Shown one piece after another: positions 44,081-54,055 of a stretch of DNA of 64,000 nucleotides. Position numbers and translations under genes: made by a program. The stretch covers positions 62,001 to 126,000 of the forward strand of contig NZ_JAERQD010000003.1 in assembly GCF_016735695.1 (NCBI RefSeq). Direction: 5' to 3'. Each line of letters opens with the position of its first letter. Within the stretch, counting starts at the first letter, position 1. Under the pieces are notes generated by a model. The model saw only the letters and a list, made by a program, of their open reading frames with translations. It had not been told where the DNA came from and did not search any database. The DNA comes from Microvirga zambiensis WSM3693 (GTDB taxonomy: Bacteria; Pseudomonadota; Alphaproteobacteria; Rhizobiales; Beijerinckiaceae).

Positions 44081-44839
44081 ATGCCATTCTCCTTTGATCT
44101 GACAGGCAAGAATGCGGTCGTGACCGGGGCCAATACCGGACTCGGCCAGGCGATTGCAGTCGCCTTGGCTCAAGCGGGAGCCTCCATCGTCGGGGTCGGC
44201 CGCTCGAGCATGGACGAGACCGAGCGGCTGTGCCGCGAAGCCGGCGCCGGCTTTCACGCGGTCCAGGCCGATCTGTCGAACCTCGAACCCATCGAGCGCA
44301 TCGTCACGGAGGCCGTATCGGCGGGCGGGCGCATCGACATCCTCGTCAACAACGCCGGCATCATCCGCCGCGCCGATGCCATCGATTTCACGGAGCAGGA
44401 TTGGGACGACGTGATGAACGTCAATCTCAAATCGACCTTCTTCCTGTCTCAGGCGGTGGCAAAAACCATGCTCGCCGACGAGGGTGGAGGCAAGATCATC
44501 AACATTGCATCGCTCCTGTCCTTCCAGGGCGGCATCCGCATACCCTCCTACACGGCGAGCAAGAGCGGACTTGCCGGCCTCACGCGTCTTCTCGCCTGTG
44601 AATGGGCGGCTAAGGGCATCAATGTGAATGCCATTGCGCCGGGCTATTTCGTGACCAACAATACCGAAGCGCTCCGCGCCGATCCGAAGCGGAGAGGCGA
44701 GATTCTCGCGCGCATCCCGGCCGGCCGTTGGGGCGATCCGGGCGATCTCGGCGGGGCGGCCGTGTTCCTGGCATCGCCTGCCGCGCGTTATATTCATGGC
44801 ATCGTTCTGCCGGTGGATGGTGGATGGCTGGCCCGATGA
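44081..44839 (+). CDS. kduD: 2-dehydro-3-deoxy-D-gluconate 5-dehydrogenase
   Basis: A 252-residue short-chain dehydrogenase. It has the NAD motif VVTGANTGLGQAIAVALA, the NNAGIIRRADAIDF strand typical of KduD, and a catalytic Ser-Tyr-Lys set in IASLLSFQGGIRIPSYTASKSG. It reduces the diketo product of KduI to 2-keto-3-deoxygluconate, which would enter the Entner-Doudoroff-type pathway through enzymes outside this window. GTCGGCG precedes the ATG; the gene starts ten bases after kduI. Confidence 0.92.
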   Translation: MPFSFDLTGKNAVVTGANTGLGQAIAVALAQAGASIVGVGRSSMDETERLCREAGAGFHAVQADLSNLEPIERIVTEAVSAGGRIDILVNNAGIIRRADAIDFTEQDWDDVMNVNLKSTFFLSQAVAKTMLADEGGGKIINIASLLSFQGGIRIPSYTASKSGLAGLTRLLACEWAAKGINVNAIAPGYFVTNNTEALRADPKRRGEILARIPAGRWGDPGDLGGAAVFLASPAARYIHGIVLPVDGGWLAR

Positions 44840-44858
44840 ACCTTTCTGGAGAAAACCG

Positions 44859-45209
44859 ATGAACCGCATCAACCAACCCTTCGCCTTCGACAGCGATGTC
44901 GCTTGGGAGCCCGCGGGCGAAGGCATCCGCCGCAAGATCCTCACCTACAATGCCGAGGTGATGATGGTGCGCGTGGCCTTCGAAGCAGGCGCCGTCGGCG
45001 CTGCGCATTCGCATCCGCACATTCAGTGCAGCCTCGTCGAGCAGGGCGTCTTCGACATCACCGTCGCCGGGCGTACTGAGCGCCTTAAGCAGGGCGACAG
45101 CTTTCTCGTGCCGCCGGACGCCATCCATGGCGCTGTGGCTGTAGAGGCCGGTGTGCTGCTCGACGTGTTCACCCCCATGCGCGAGGATTTCGTCGGCCTC
45201 AAGCGTTAA
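44859..45209 (+). CDS. kdgF: KdgF-like cupin, unsaturated uronate processing
   Basis: A 116-residue single-domain cupin. The metal site is H50, H52 and Q56 in HSHPHIQCSLVEQG with H90 in PPDAIHGAVA, the arrangement of KdgF. KdgF linearises 4,5-unsaturated monouronates released by pectate or alginate lyases, giving the substrate of KduI. The neighbourhood (TRAP, kduI, kduD) fits this exactly. A GGAG site eight bases upstream fixes the start at 44859. A terminator follows, closing the operon. Confidence 0.87.
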   Translation: MNRINQPFAFDSDVAWEPAGEGIRRKILTYNAEVMMVRVAFEAGAVGAAHSHPHIQCSLVEQGVFDITVAGRTERLKQGDSFLVPPDAIHGAVAVEAGVLLDVFTPMREDFVGLKR

Positions 45210-45516
45210 CAATCAACGGCTTACAACAGCTTATGATCAGATCAACCGGGATAACCTCCCGGTTTTCCATTTTAACTTACGTTGCGTAATCTGAGGCAAG
45301 GTGCTGTGACGGCCCGAATGGCGCTGCCGCAAGGATACAAAATATCGCTCTCCCGAGCGCCCCGCAAAATTTTCCCGGCCCTGAAACTTCCTGCCCTTGA
45401 AAAGCGTTACATAGGGTCGAATTCCATCTGATGACGAACAAAGTCGCATTTTGGATGTCGGCATATGGGGATCCAGGCGGGGGAAGTTGGCCTGGAATAG
45501 CGTAACGGGGGGCCTA
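45210..45516. other. Intergenic region upstream of the HAMP-array kinase
   Basis: The 307 bases begin with the kdgF terminator. The remainder should carry the promoter of the kinase operon. I find no symmetric operator, no second gene and no clear GGAAC/CGTT-type stress promoter in it. Confidence 0.5.
45244..45266 (+). terminator. Terminator of the TRAP-kdu operon
   Basis: A perfect eight-base stem AACCGGGA / TCCCGGTT (45244-45251 and 45257-45264, loop TAACC) ends in TTTT, 35 bases after the kdgF stop. Confidence 0.8.
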
Positions 45517-48500
45517 ATGTCACAAGTCGAAACTGCCGCTATGCAGCTTAATCCAAAGCTGCTTCTCAAAACATTGCGTGCCTTTCGAAAAGGCGATTTC
45601 TCTGCCCGCCTTCCCTCCGATCTCATAGGCATCGAGGGCGAAATCGCGGAAGCTTTCAATGACATCGCCGACCTGAATCAAGGCCTTGCGCGTGAACTCG
45701 AGCGGGTCGCGAAGGTCGTCGGCAAGGAGGGGCGCATCGAGGAGCGCGGACGTCTCGCCGGCGCGACGGGCTGCTGGAGTGAGTGTGTCGACTCGGTGAA
45801 TTCCATGATCGGCGACCTCGTCCAGCCCACGACCGAAGTGGCGCGCGTGATCGGCGCCGTGGCGAAGGGCGACCTCAGTCAGACCATCGATCTCGAAACC
45901 GACGGGCGGCCTCTGCGCGGCGAATTCCTGCGCATCGGCAAGGTCGTGAACACCATGGTTGGGCAGCTTGGAAGCTTCGCCTCGGAGGTGACGCGTGTGG
46001 CCCGCGAGGTGGGCTCGGAGGGTAAGCTCGGTGGACAGGCGAAGGTCAAGGGCGTCGCCGGCACCTGGAAGGACCTGACCGAGAACGTGAATCTCATGGC
46101 CGCGAACCTGACCGGCCAGGTGCGTAACATCGCCGAGGTCACGACCGCCGTGGCCAATGGCGATCTCTCGAAGAAGATCACAGTCGATGTGAAGGGCGAG
46201 ATCCTGGAGTTGAAGGACACCATTAATACCATGGTGGATCAGCTCAATTCCTTCGCCTCTGAAGTGACGCGTGTCGCGAAGGAAGTCGGCACCGAAGGCA
46301 AGCTCGGTGGGCAGGCGCAGGTGCGCGGCGTCGCGGGCGTCTGGAAGGATCTCACCGACAACGTCAACATGATGGCCGCGAACCTGACCGGTCAGGTCCG
46401 TAACATCGCGGAAGTCACCACGGCGGTCGCCCGGGGTGACCTCTCGAAGAAGATCACGGTGGACGTCAAGGGTGAAATTCTTGCACTCAAATCCACGATT
46501 AATACGATGGTGGATCAGCTGAACTCCTTCGCCTCGGAAGTGACACGTGTGGCGAAAGAGGTGGGCTCGGAAGGAAAACTCGGCGGACAGGCCCAGGTGG
46601 AGGGCGTTGGCGGTACCTGGAAGGATCTGACTGAGAACGTGAACATGATGGCTGCGAACCTGACCGGTCAGGTGCGTAACATCGCCGAAGTCACGACGGC
46701 GGTCGCGAACGGCGACCTGTCGAAGAAAATTACCGTGGAAGTGCGCGGCGAGATTTTGGAGCTGAAGAACACCATCAACACCATGGTCGATCAGCTCAAT
46801 TCCTTCGCCTCGGAGGTGACGCGTGTGGCCCGCGAGGTGGGCTCGGAGGGCAAGCTCGGTGGCCAGGCCGAAGTGCGCGGCGTTGCCGGCACCTGGAAGG
46901 ACCTCACCGACAACGTGAACCTGATGGCGGCGAACCTCACCGGCCAGGTGCGAAACATTGCCGAGGTCACCACAGCGGTGGCGAATGGCGACCTCTCGAA
47001 GAAAATCACCGTGGAAGTGCGCGGCGAGATTCTGGAGCTGAAATCCACGATCAACACCATGGTGGACCAGCTCAATTCCTTCGCCGGCGAGGTGACCCGC
47101 GTGGCCAAGGAGGTGGGCTCGGAAGGCAAACTCGGTGGTCAGGCCCGCGTGGAAGGCGTGGCCGGAACCTGGAAGGACCTCACCGACAATGTGAACCTGA
47201 TGGCGGCGAACCTGACTGGTCAGGTCCGTAACATCGCAGAGGTCACAACTGCGGTGGCGAACGGCGATCTGTCGAAAAAGATCACCGTCGATGTCCGGGG
47301 TGAGATTTTGGAGCTGAAATCCACCATCAACACCATGGTCGACCAGCTCAACTCCTTTGCCGGCGAGGTGACACGTGTGGCGCGCGAAGTGGGCACGGAA
47401 GGAAAGCTCGGCGGTCAGGCGCAGGTGCGCGGCGTCGGCGGCGTCTGGAAGGATTTGACCGACAATGTGAACATGATGGCGGCGAACCTCACCGGCCAGG
47501 TGCGAAACATCGCAGAGGTCACCACCGCGGTGGCGAACGGCGATCTCTCGAAAAAGATCACCGTGGCGGTCGAAGGCGAAATCCTGGAGCTGAAATCCAC
47601 GATCAACACTATGGTGGACCAGCTCAACTCCTTTGCCGGCGAGGTGACGCGCGTGGCGCGCGAGGTGGGCACGGAAGGAAAGCTCGGTGGACAGGCCCAG
47701 GTGCGCGGCGTCGGCGGCGTCTGGAAAGACCTCACCGACAATGTGAACATGATGGCCGCTAACCTGACCGGTCAGGTTCGTAACATCGCCGAAGTGACGA
47801 CGGCCGTGGCGAATGGCGATCTGTCGAAAAAGATCACCGTCGATGTCCGGGGTGAAATCCTGGAGCTGAAGTCGACGATCAATACCATGGTGGACCAGCT
47901 CAACTCCTTCGCCTCGGAAGTGACGCGCGTGGCGCGCGAGGTGGGCATCGAAGGAAAGCTCGGTGGGCAGGCCCAGGTGCGCGGCGTTGCGGGAACATGG
48001 AAAGACCTCACCGACAACGTCAACATGATGGCGAACAACCTCACCGGTCAGGTGCGCGGCATCGCCAGCGTCGTGACGGCGGTGGCCGAAGGCGATCTCA
48101 AGCGCAAGTTGACGGTCGATGCCAAGGGTGAAATCGCGGCGCTTGCCGAGACCATCAACGAGATGATCGACACGCTCGCGACCTTCGCCGATCAGGTGAC
48201 GAACGTGGCCCGCGAAGTGGGTGTCGAAGGCAAGCTCGGCGGGCAGGCGAGAGTGCCAGGCGCCGCCGGCCTGTGGCGCGACCTCACCGACAACGTGAAC
48301 CAGCTCGCAGCCAATCTTACCACGCAGGTGCGCGCGATCGCCGACGTTGCTACTGCCGTGACCAAGGGCGATCTGACCCGGTCGATCTCGGTCGAGGCCT
48401 CGGGCGAGCTGGCTTCGCTGAAAGACAACGTCAACGAGATGATCCGCAACCTGCGCGATACGACGCTCAAGAATGCGGAACAGGACTGGCTCAAGACCAA

Positions 48501-51366
48501 CCTCGCCAAGTTCACCCGGATGCTGCAGGGCGAGCGCGATCTCACAACCGTCTCGAACATGATCCTGTCCGAGATCGCGCCGCTGGTGAATGCGCATCAG
48601 GGTGTCTTCTACACCGTCGGAACCGACGGCAGCGAGCCAATTCTCGATCTCGTCGCTTCCTATGCCTTCACCGAGAGAAAGCATCTCAACAACCGCTTCC
48701 GTCTGCGCCAAGGGCTGGTCGGCCAGGTGGCCTACGAGAAAAAGCGCATTCTCCTTACCAATGTGCCTGGCGACTACATCACCATCGGCTCTGCCCTCGG
48801 CGAAGCACCGCCCCTCAACATCATCGTGCTGCCGGTGCTGTTCGAGCAGGAGGTGAAGGCGGTGATCGAGCTCGCTTCGTTCAGCCGCTTCTCGGAGGCG
48901 CATCAGTCATTCCTCGAACAGCTGACGGAATCGATCGGAATCGTTCTCAACACGATCGCCGCCAACATGCGCACGGAAGGTCTGCTGAAGCAGTCTCAGC
49001 TTCTGACCACCGAGCTGCAGAGCCAGCAGGAAGAACTGCGAAACACCAACGACCGGCTGGAGCAGCAGGCGGCGACCCTCCGTCAATCGGAAGAGCTCCT
49101 GCGCCAACAGCAGGAAGCGCTCCAGAAGACCAACGAGGAGCTTGAGGACAAGGCCCGCCTGCTGGAACTCCAGAAGCGGGAAGTGGAGACGAAGAACCAG
49201 GAAGTCTCGGTGGCGAAGACCGCTCTGGAGGAGAAGGCCGAGCAGCTCTCGCTGACCTCGCGCTACAAGTCGCAGTTCCTCGCCAATATGAGCCACGAAC
49301 TGAGGACGCCTCTGAACTCTCTGCTCATTCTCTCAAAGCTTCTGACGGAGAATTCCGACGGCAATCTGACGGACAAGCAGCGGGAATTCGCCAAGACGAT
49401 CCATGCCGCAGGCTCCGACCTGCTGGCGCTGATCAACGACATCCTGGACTTGTCCAAGATCGAGTCCGGCACGGTCAGCCTCGAAGTGTCGGGTGTCGGA
49501 TTCAAGGACCTCGTCGACAACATGGACCGCACCTTCCGGCAGGTCGCGGAGGAGCGAAAGCTGGACTTCCATGTGGAGGTCGATCCCAATCTGCCGCCAG
49601 CAATCAGGACGGATTCGAAGCGGCTGCAGCAGGTACTGCGCAATCTCCTTTCGAACGCCTTCAAGTTTACCGAGCGGGGAGGCGTCACGCTTCAGATCGG
49701 ATCGGCCGAAGGATCGCCGCTGCGAGCCGGCAGTCAGTGGATCGCCATGTCGGTGACGGACACCGGAATCGGCATTCCGGAAGACAAGCAGCGCATCATC
49801 TTCGAGGCATTCCAGCAGGCCGATGGCACCACGAGCCGCAAATATGGTGGAACCGGCCTCGGGTTGTCGATCAGCCGAGAGATCGCCCGCCTGCTCGGCG
49901 GCGAGATCGTGGTGTCGAGCACGCCGGGAAGCGGCTCGACCTTCACGTTGTTCGTGCCGGCGGAGCCGCCCGCAAGCCACGGGCTGGTGGGTTCCGGAGC
50001 CGCCGCGCGACCGAACGGCGACGCGGTCGGATATTATGCAGGGTCCGAGGATGCTTCCGCGTCCATGATCCGCCAACCATCAGCGGCAATGGCACTTTCA
50101 GCATCGCTCGACGACCGCCATGCCATCACCAACGGCGATCGCGTCGTCCTCATCGTAGAGGATGACGCGATGTTCGCGTCCGTCCTTCTCGAACTGGCCC
50201 GCGAGGAGGGATTCAAGGGCCTCATCGCCATGGACGGCGCCTCGGCACTGGCTCTTGCTCACCGCTACAAGCCGCATGCCATCACCCTCGATATCGGATT
50301 GCCCGACATGGATGGCTGGGCGCTGCTCGATTTGCTGAAGCACGATCCGCGCACCCGTCACGTACCGATCCATGTGATCTCGGTGGACGATCAGAAGAAG
50401 CGCGGACTCAAGGCCGGTGCCTTCGGCTTCCTTGAGAAGCCTGTTGATCGGGAAGCGCTCATGGGCGCGCTCAACCGGACGAAGGAGTTCATCGACCGGC
50501 CCGTGAAGAAGCTGCTTCTCGTGGAGGATGACGACAATCAGCGGATGAGCCTGTCCGAGCTCATGAAGGATGAGCAGGTCGATGTCACGGCGGTTGGAAC
50601 GGCCGAGGGTGCGCTGGAGGTCATCGGTGCGCGGCAGTTCGATTGCGCCATCGTCGATCTCGGGCTTCCTGACCTGCCTGGCACGGAGCTCATCGAGCGC
50701 ATCCGCAAGTTCAAGGGCGGAGCGGAGCTGCCGATCGTCATCTATACGGGACAGGATCTCACGAAGGCGGAGGAGCGCCGCCTGCAAAGCATGGCGGCGA
50801 CGCTCATCGTCAAGGGCGAAGGTTCGCCCGAGCGTCTCCTCAACGATACGGCGTTGTTCCTTCACCGTGCGATCAGTGCGATACCGGAGGAAAAGCACAT
50901 CATCGTGGAGCGGCGTGCCGATGCTTCCCTCGATGGCCGCAAGGTTCTGATCGTCGACGACGACATGCGCAACATCTTCTCGCTCACGAGCGCGTTGGAG
51001 CAGCATGGGATATCGGTCATCTTTGCGGAGAACGGCCTCGAGGGCATCGAGAAGCTGCAGGCCAATCCTGATGTCGACGTGGCCCTGGTCGATATCATGA
51101 TGCCCGAGATGGACGGCTATGAGACCATGCGGGCAATCCGGAGAATTCCACGATATGAGGATCTCCCGCTTGTTGCGGTCACCGCGAAGGCGATGAAGGG
51201 AGACCGCGAAAAGTGCATCGAGGCCGGTGCCACGGATTACGTGTCGAAACCTGTGGATGTCGATCAGCTTCTCGCAGTCCTGCGGGTTCAATTGAGCCGG
51301 AGCACATATATCCCAGAGGGAAGAACGGCTCCTACGGGCGCGGCAGAGACCGGGTTGAACTCATGA
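45517..51366 (+). CDS. Soluble multi-HAMP hybrid histidine kinase with three receiver domains
   Basis: A 1949-residue cytoplasmic kinase with no membrane segment. Residues ~30-168 hold a divergent HAMP-like unit. Residues 169-904 are eight 92-residue HAMP units in perfect register, each looking like two HAMP modules ([20 protein letters not shown] and VTRVAxEVGxEGKLGGQ). A ninth, terminal unit starts at 905. Next come a GAF domain (~1009-1150), a coiled coil (~1160-1250), the HisKA box SHELRTPLN with H1260, and an ATPase with DTGIGIPED and [10 protein letters not shown]. Three receivers have phospho-acceptors D1592, D1714 and D1859. The plan resembles fungal group III (Nik1/Os-1) osmosensing kinases, whose HAMP arrays also use ~90-residue units. 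ATG 45517 follows GGGGGG. It overlaps the next kinase gene. Confidence 0.93.
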   Translation: MSQVETAAMQLNPKLLLKTLRAFRKGDFSARLPSDLIGIEGEIAEAFNDIADLNQGLARELERVAKVVGKEGRIEERGRLAGATGCWSECVDSVNSMIGDLVQPTTEVARVIGAVAKGDLSQTIDLETDGRPLRGEFLRIGKVVNTMVGQLGSFASEVTRVAREVGSEGKLGGQAKVKGVAGTWKDLTENVNLMAANLTGQVRNIAEVTTAVANGDLSKKITVDVKGEILELKDTINTMVDQLNSFASEVTRVAKEVGTEGKLGGQAQVRGVAGVWKDLTDNVNMMAANLTGQVRNIAEVTTAVARGDLSKKITVDVKGEILALKSTINTMVDQLNSFASEVTRVAKEVGSEGKLGGQAQVEGVGGTWKDLTENVNMMAANLTGQVRNIAEVTTAVANGDLSKKITVEVRGEILELKNTINTMVDQLNSFASEVTRVAREVGSEGKLGGQAEVRGVAGTWKDLTDNVNLMAANLTGQVRNIAEVTTAVANGDLSKKITVEVRGEILELKSTINTMVDQLNSFAGEVTRVAKEVGSEGKLGGQARVEGVAGTWKDLTDNVNLMAANLTGQVRNIAEVTTAVANGDLSKKITVDVRGEILELKSTINTMVDQLNSFAGEVTRVAREVGTEGKLGGQAQVRGVGGVWKDLTDNVNMMAANLTGQVRNIAEVTTAVANGDLSKKITVAVEGEILELKSTINTMVDQLNSFAGEVTRVAREVGTEGKLGGQAQVRGVGGVWKDLTDNVNMMAANLTGQVRNIAEVTTAVANGDLSKKITVDVRGEILELKSTINTMVDQLNSFASEVTRVAREVGIEGKLGGQAQVRGVAGTWKDLTDNVNMMANNLTGQVRGIASVVTAVAEGDLKRKLTVDAKGEIAALAETINEMIDTLATFADQVTNVAREVGVEGKLGGQARVPGAAGLWRDLTDNVNQLAANLTTQVRAIADVATAVTKGDLTRSISVEASGELASLKDNVNEMIRNLRDTTLKNAEQDWLKTNLAKFTRMLQGERDLTTVSNMILSEIAPLVNAHQGVFYTVGTDGSEPILDLVASYAFTERKHLNNRFRLRQGLVGQVAYEKKRILLTNVPGDYITIGSALGEAPPLNIIVLPVLFEQEVKAVIELASFSRFSEAHQSFLEQLTESIGIVLNTIAANMRTEGLLKQSQLLTTELQSQQEELRNTNDRLEQQAATLRQSEELLRQQQEALQKTNEELEDKARLLELQKREVETKNQEVSVAKTALEEKAEQLSLTSRYKSQFLANMSHELRTPLNSLLILSKLLTENSDGNLTDKQREFAKTIHAAGSDLLALINDILDLSKIESGTVSLEVSGVGFKDLVDNMDRTFRQVAEERKLDFHVEVDPNLPPAIRTDSKRLQQVLRNLLSNAFKFTERGGVTLQIGSAEGSPLRAGSQWIAMSVTDTGIGIPEDKQRIIFEAFQQADGTTSRKYGGTGLGLSISREIARLLGGEIVVSSTPGSGSTFTLFVPAEPPASHGLVGSGAAARPNGDAVGYYAGSEDASASMIRQPSAAMALSASLDDRHAITNGDRVVLIVEDDAMFASVLLELAREEGFKGLIAMDGASALALAHRYKPHAITLDIGLPDMDGWALLDLLKHDPRTRHVPIHVISVDDQKKRGLKAGAFGFLEKPVDREALMGALNRTKEFIDRPVKKLLLVEDDDNQRMSLSELMKDEQVDVTAVGTAEGALEVIGARQFDCAIVDLGLPDLPGTELIERIRKFKGGAELPIVIYTGQDLTKAEERRLQSMAATLIVKGEGSPERLLNDTALFLHRAISAIPEEKHIIVERRADASLDGRKVLIVDDDMRNIFSLTSALEQHGISVIFAENGLEGIEKLQANPDVDVALVDIMMPEMDGYETMRAIRRIPRYEDLPLVAVTAKAMKGDREKCIEAGATDYVSKPVDVDQLLAVLRVQLSRSTYIPEGRTAPTGAAETGLNS
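46021..48228 (+). repeat. Tandem array of eight 276-bp repeats encoding HAMP units
   Basis: The codons for GKLGGQ recur at 46021, 46297, 46573, 46849, 47125, 47401, 47677, 47953 and again at 48229, always 276 bases apart, with no phase change. Units 1-7 encode nearly identical peptides, unit 8 has drifted ([20 protein letters not shown]) and the unit starting at 48229 is terminal and divergent. Synonymous differences are scattered through the units, so the array is old but probably homogenised. Units 6 and 7 encode identical peptides for their first ~55 residues. Confidence 0.95.
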
Positions 51367-53474
51367 CGGGCAGCGTGAGGCAGGACGATACAGGCGTTAC
51401 GCCAGACGAGTTTCGTCTGGTCTCGGCTCGCTCCCTGTCGGACCCGATTGCGGCGAAGATCCTCGTGGTCGACGACGATCCCCGGAACCTCATTGCGGTC
51501 GAGGAGGTGCTGCGGGCTCCCGGAGTCGAGATCGTGACGGCGGATTCCGGCGAATCTGCCCTGCGTCACGTTTTGAACCACGACTTCGCCGTTATTCTTC
51601 TCGACGTGCAAATGCCGCGCCTCGACGGCTATGAGGTCGCGAGCCTGATCAGGAACCGGCCGCGCTCCTCCCGCGTCCCGATCCTGTTCCTGACCGCCTT
51701 CAACAAGGACGACATGCATGTCTTCAAGGGATACTCGGCCGGCGCGGTCGATTATGTCTTCAAGCCGATCGAGCCTCTGATCCTGAAGTCGAAGGTCGAT
51801 ATCTTCGTCGATCTTTATCGAAAGACGGAGGAGATCCGGCGGCAGGCCGAACAGGAGCGTCGCCTTCTGATGGACAACCTGCACGTCCGCAGCGAGAAGC
51901 TGAAGGCGGAGCAGGCTTTACGCCGCCGCGAGGAGCATCAGTCGATCGTCCTGCAGTCGCTGCCCATCGCGCTCTATACGGCGTCGGTCGGCGAAGATCA
52001 GCGGCAGCTTCATTTCACCAATGAAAGCGTGGAGCGCATCACCGGATTCTCACCGGCGGCGTTTCTGGAGAGCCCGGATTTCTGGCTATCCCGAGTCAAT
52101 CCGGAGGACCGGGACCGCGTGCTCGCGCAGCTGCGGCATCTCGAAGAGGAGGGGGCGGTCAATCTGGAATATCGCTGGCGCTGCGCCGATGGCGTCGAGC
52201 GACATTTCCTCGATCAGACCGTTCTCACCCGCGACGACGATGGCTCGCCCCATGAATTTTTCGGGATGTGGTTCGATATCACCGAGCGCAAGCAGATGGA
52301 GCAGAACCTGCTGCATGCCAGCAAGCTCGAGGCTGTGGGCCGTCTGACGGGCGGCATCGCTCACGACTTCAACAATATGCTGAGCGTCGTCATCGGTAAT
52401 CTGGACCTTCTGAAGAAATCCATCCAGGGCAACGAGAAGGCCGAGCGTCGCGTGCATATGGCGCTGGAGAGTGCGCAGCATTGCGCCGATCTCACCTATC
52501 GATTGCTGACCTTCTCACGACGCCAGGCATTGCAGGTCTCCACGATCGATGTGACCGGCCTAATGCCGAGTCTGCTCGAACTGATGGGTCGAACGCTTGG
52601 CGAGAACATCCATGCGAGCTTTAAGAAGGCTGGCGAGGACATCTGGCCGATCCAGGTTGATCGCGCCCAGCTCGAAGCTGCTCTCTTGAATCTGGCGGTG
52701 AATGCCCGCGATGCGATGCCGGATGGTGGCGATTTGACCATTGGCGTCGAGAACCGATTGGTCGAGGAGGGTAGATCATCCTCCGGCGGCGAGTTCGTCG
52801 TTATTTCCGTGAGCGATACCGGAATCGGTATGCCGCCTGATGTGATCGAAAAAGTCTTCGAGCCGTTCTTCACCACGAAGGAAAGCGGCAAAGGCACCGG
52901 ACTCGGCCTCAGCATGGTCTATGGCTTCGTTCAGCAATGCCACGGATATGTGGAAGTCGAGAGCGAGCCGAACGCAGGAACGACCATCCGCATCTTCCTG
53001 CCTCGTTCGCATGAAGCCCCGGAAAACGTGACAAACAATCAGACATCCGTCGCTCACCCCTTCGGCGATGGACGGACGGTTCTGGTTGTCGAGGATAACC
53101 CCGCCGTGCGGCAGGTCGCGCGTTCGACGCTCCATTCTCTCGGATTCGAGGTTCTGGAAGCAGAGAATGGCGATGAGGCGGCGCGCCTTGTGAAGGCGGG
53201 GAAGGATATCGACATCGTCCTTTCCGACGTCCGGATGCCAGGTGAATTGAGCGGCATCGATCTCGCCCGTCTCATTCAGCGCGAAAGGCCGGAGATGCAG
53301 GTCCTTCTGACGACCGGTTATTTCGATGGCGAAGAGGAGCTGGAAGGGCTCAATCTTCTCTACAAGCCCTATCGCGCGACCGACCTTGCCGAGAAGATCC
53401 AGTCATTGGTGGAGCAGCGGCCAAGCATCGATTTCGAGGATACGTCGAAGCGACCGAAGGTTGCAGTAGCCTAG
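51363..53474 (+). CDS. REC-PAS-histidine kinase-REC hybrid protein
   Basis: A 703-residue soluble protein. It has an N-terminal receiver ([27 protein letters not shown]), a coiled linker, a PAS domain (~195-310, [22 protein letters not shown] and a PAC-like [12 protein letters not shown]), and a kinase core of the type with acceptor [21 protein letters not shown] and ATP site [11 protein letters not shown] / DTGIGMPPD / [17 protein letters not shown]-terminal receiver follows ([30 protein letters not shown]). The ATG at 51363 overlaps the stop of the HAMP-array kinase (ATGA), so the two are made together and probably exchange phosphoryl groups through the N-terminal receiver. No DNA-binding output is encoded. 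Its TAG stop lies within the first copy of the 97-bp repeat. Confidence 0.92.
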   Translation: MTGSVRQDDTGVTPDEFRLVSARSLSDPIAAKILVVDDDPRNLIAVEEVLRAPGVEIVTADSGESALRHVLNHDFAVILLDVQMPRLDGYEVASLIRNRPRSSRVPILFLTAFNKDDMHVFKGYSAGAVDYVFKPIEPLILKSKVDIFVDLYRKTEEIRRQAEQERRLLMDNLHVRSEKLKAEQALRRREEHQSIVLQSLPIALYTASVGEDQRQLHFTNESVERITGFSPAAFLESPDFWLSRVNPEDRDRVLAQLRHLEEEGAVNLEYRWRCADGVERHFLDQTVLTRDDDGSPHEFFGMWFDITERKQMEQNLLHASKLEAVGRLTGGIAHDFNNMLSVVIGNLDLLKKSIQGNEKAERRVHMALESAQHCADLTYRLLTFSRRQALQVSTIDVTGLMPSLLELMGRTLGENIHASFKKAGEDIWPIQVDRAQLEAALLNLAVNARDAMPDGGDLTIGVENRLVEEGRSSSGGEFVVISVSDTGIGMPPDVIEKVFEPFFTTKESGKGTGLGLSMVYGFVQQCHGYVEVESEPNAGTTIRIFLPRSHEAPENVTNNQTSVAHPFGDGRTVLVVEDNPAVRQVARSTLHSLGFEVLEAENGDEAARLVKAGKDIDIVLSDVRMPGELSGIDLARLIQRERPEMQVLLTTGYFDGEEELEGLNLLYKPYRATDLAEKIQSLVEQRPSIDFEDTSKRPKVAVA

Positions 53475-53567
53475 AGCATTTTTCGGCGAAGTGGATCCGG
53501 TTCACTGTCAAAAAATGCGGCAAAGCAAAGAGGAGAGCTGATTCCACGCAAGTGGAAACGGTTCTAG
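53471..53567 (+). repeat. 97-bp palindromic intergenic repeat, copy A
   Basis: The element runs from CTAG at 53471 to CTAG at 53567. It has two hairpin-forming halves: GCATTTTT...AAAAAATGC around GGATCC, and TTCCAC-GCAA-GTGGAA. The inverted copy at 55449-55545 is also 97 bp with only 7 mismatches. The TAG in its first CTAG is the stop codon of the preceding kinase gene. Related AGAGCATTTTT...GAAGTGGAT elements are common in Hyphomicrobiales intergenic regions. Copy A has mismatches in both stems relative to copy B, so it looks the more decayed. Nothing else is seen in 53568-53639. Confidence 0.9.
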
Positions 53568-53639
53568 CGCTTAAACCGGCGATCGGGAGGTCCGATCTCG
53601 ATCGCTTTCATCACTCAACTTTATGGGTTGCCCAAGGGA

Positions 53640-53867
53640 TCACGCTTCGGCGGTGAGCGTGTCTCGGTCGCCGCACCATGCTGTGTAAAAATCGCCTGTA
53701 CGGTCCAGGACGAAAACTGTCGGGCTCGCCGCGGCCGACCAACAAGCCGATTCAACGGCAAATTTCAGAGCTTTTGCACGAAAATAGAATGAGCCGAGGT
53801 CGCGGCCGAATTGAGAGACAGTCCAACGATTATGCTTAAATGCGACGCAATACGCTCCGTGGGGCAT
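53640..53867 (-). CDS. Small hypothetical protein (75 aa)
   Basis: An ATG at 53867 is preceded by GGGAGG with an ideal eight-base spacer, giving a 75-residue protein (MPHGAYCVAFKHNRWTVSQF at the start). The pattern of alternating aromatic beta strands (CVAFKHNRWTVSQFGRDLGSFYF, TVFVLDRTGDFYTAWCG) around one helix (RAKALKFAVESACWSAA) is reminiscent of small DUF2188-like proteins, but this is a weak resemblance. A GTG at 53876 overlaps the ribosome site and is less likely. It stands alone between repeat copy A and an empty 180-base stretch. Function unknown. Confidence 0.6.
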   Translation of the reverse strand: MPHGAYCVAFKHNRWTVSQFGRDLGSFYFRAKALKFAVESACWSAAASPTVFVLDRTGDFYTAWCGDRDTLTAEA

Positions 53868-54055
53868 CAAATGCACCTCCCAAGTAGCCTTTCTGACAGA
53901 TTGCAGGTGCCGTTGCTAACCATCTTGAGATGCGTTGGCAACAACGAATGACGATTTTTACCGCCAAATCTTAAAGAGGCGTTTCGGCATCGAAAATGAG
54001 TCTGTCAAAGGCGTGAGAAGTCACGCGGAGCGGGTCGCCGGTCGTCGCCGCTCTG

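Noticed and set aside
45520..48903. Long minus-strand open frame (1127 codons) opposite the HAMP array
   Set aside because: Its His-rich repetitive peptide is simply the complement of the 276-bp repeats; repetition keeps stop codons out. There is no start signal or recognisable domain.
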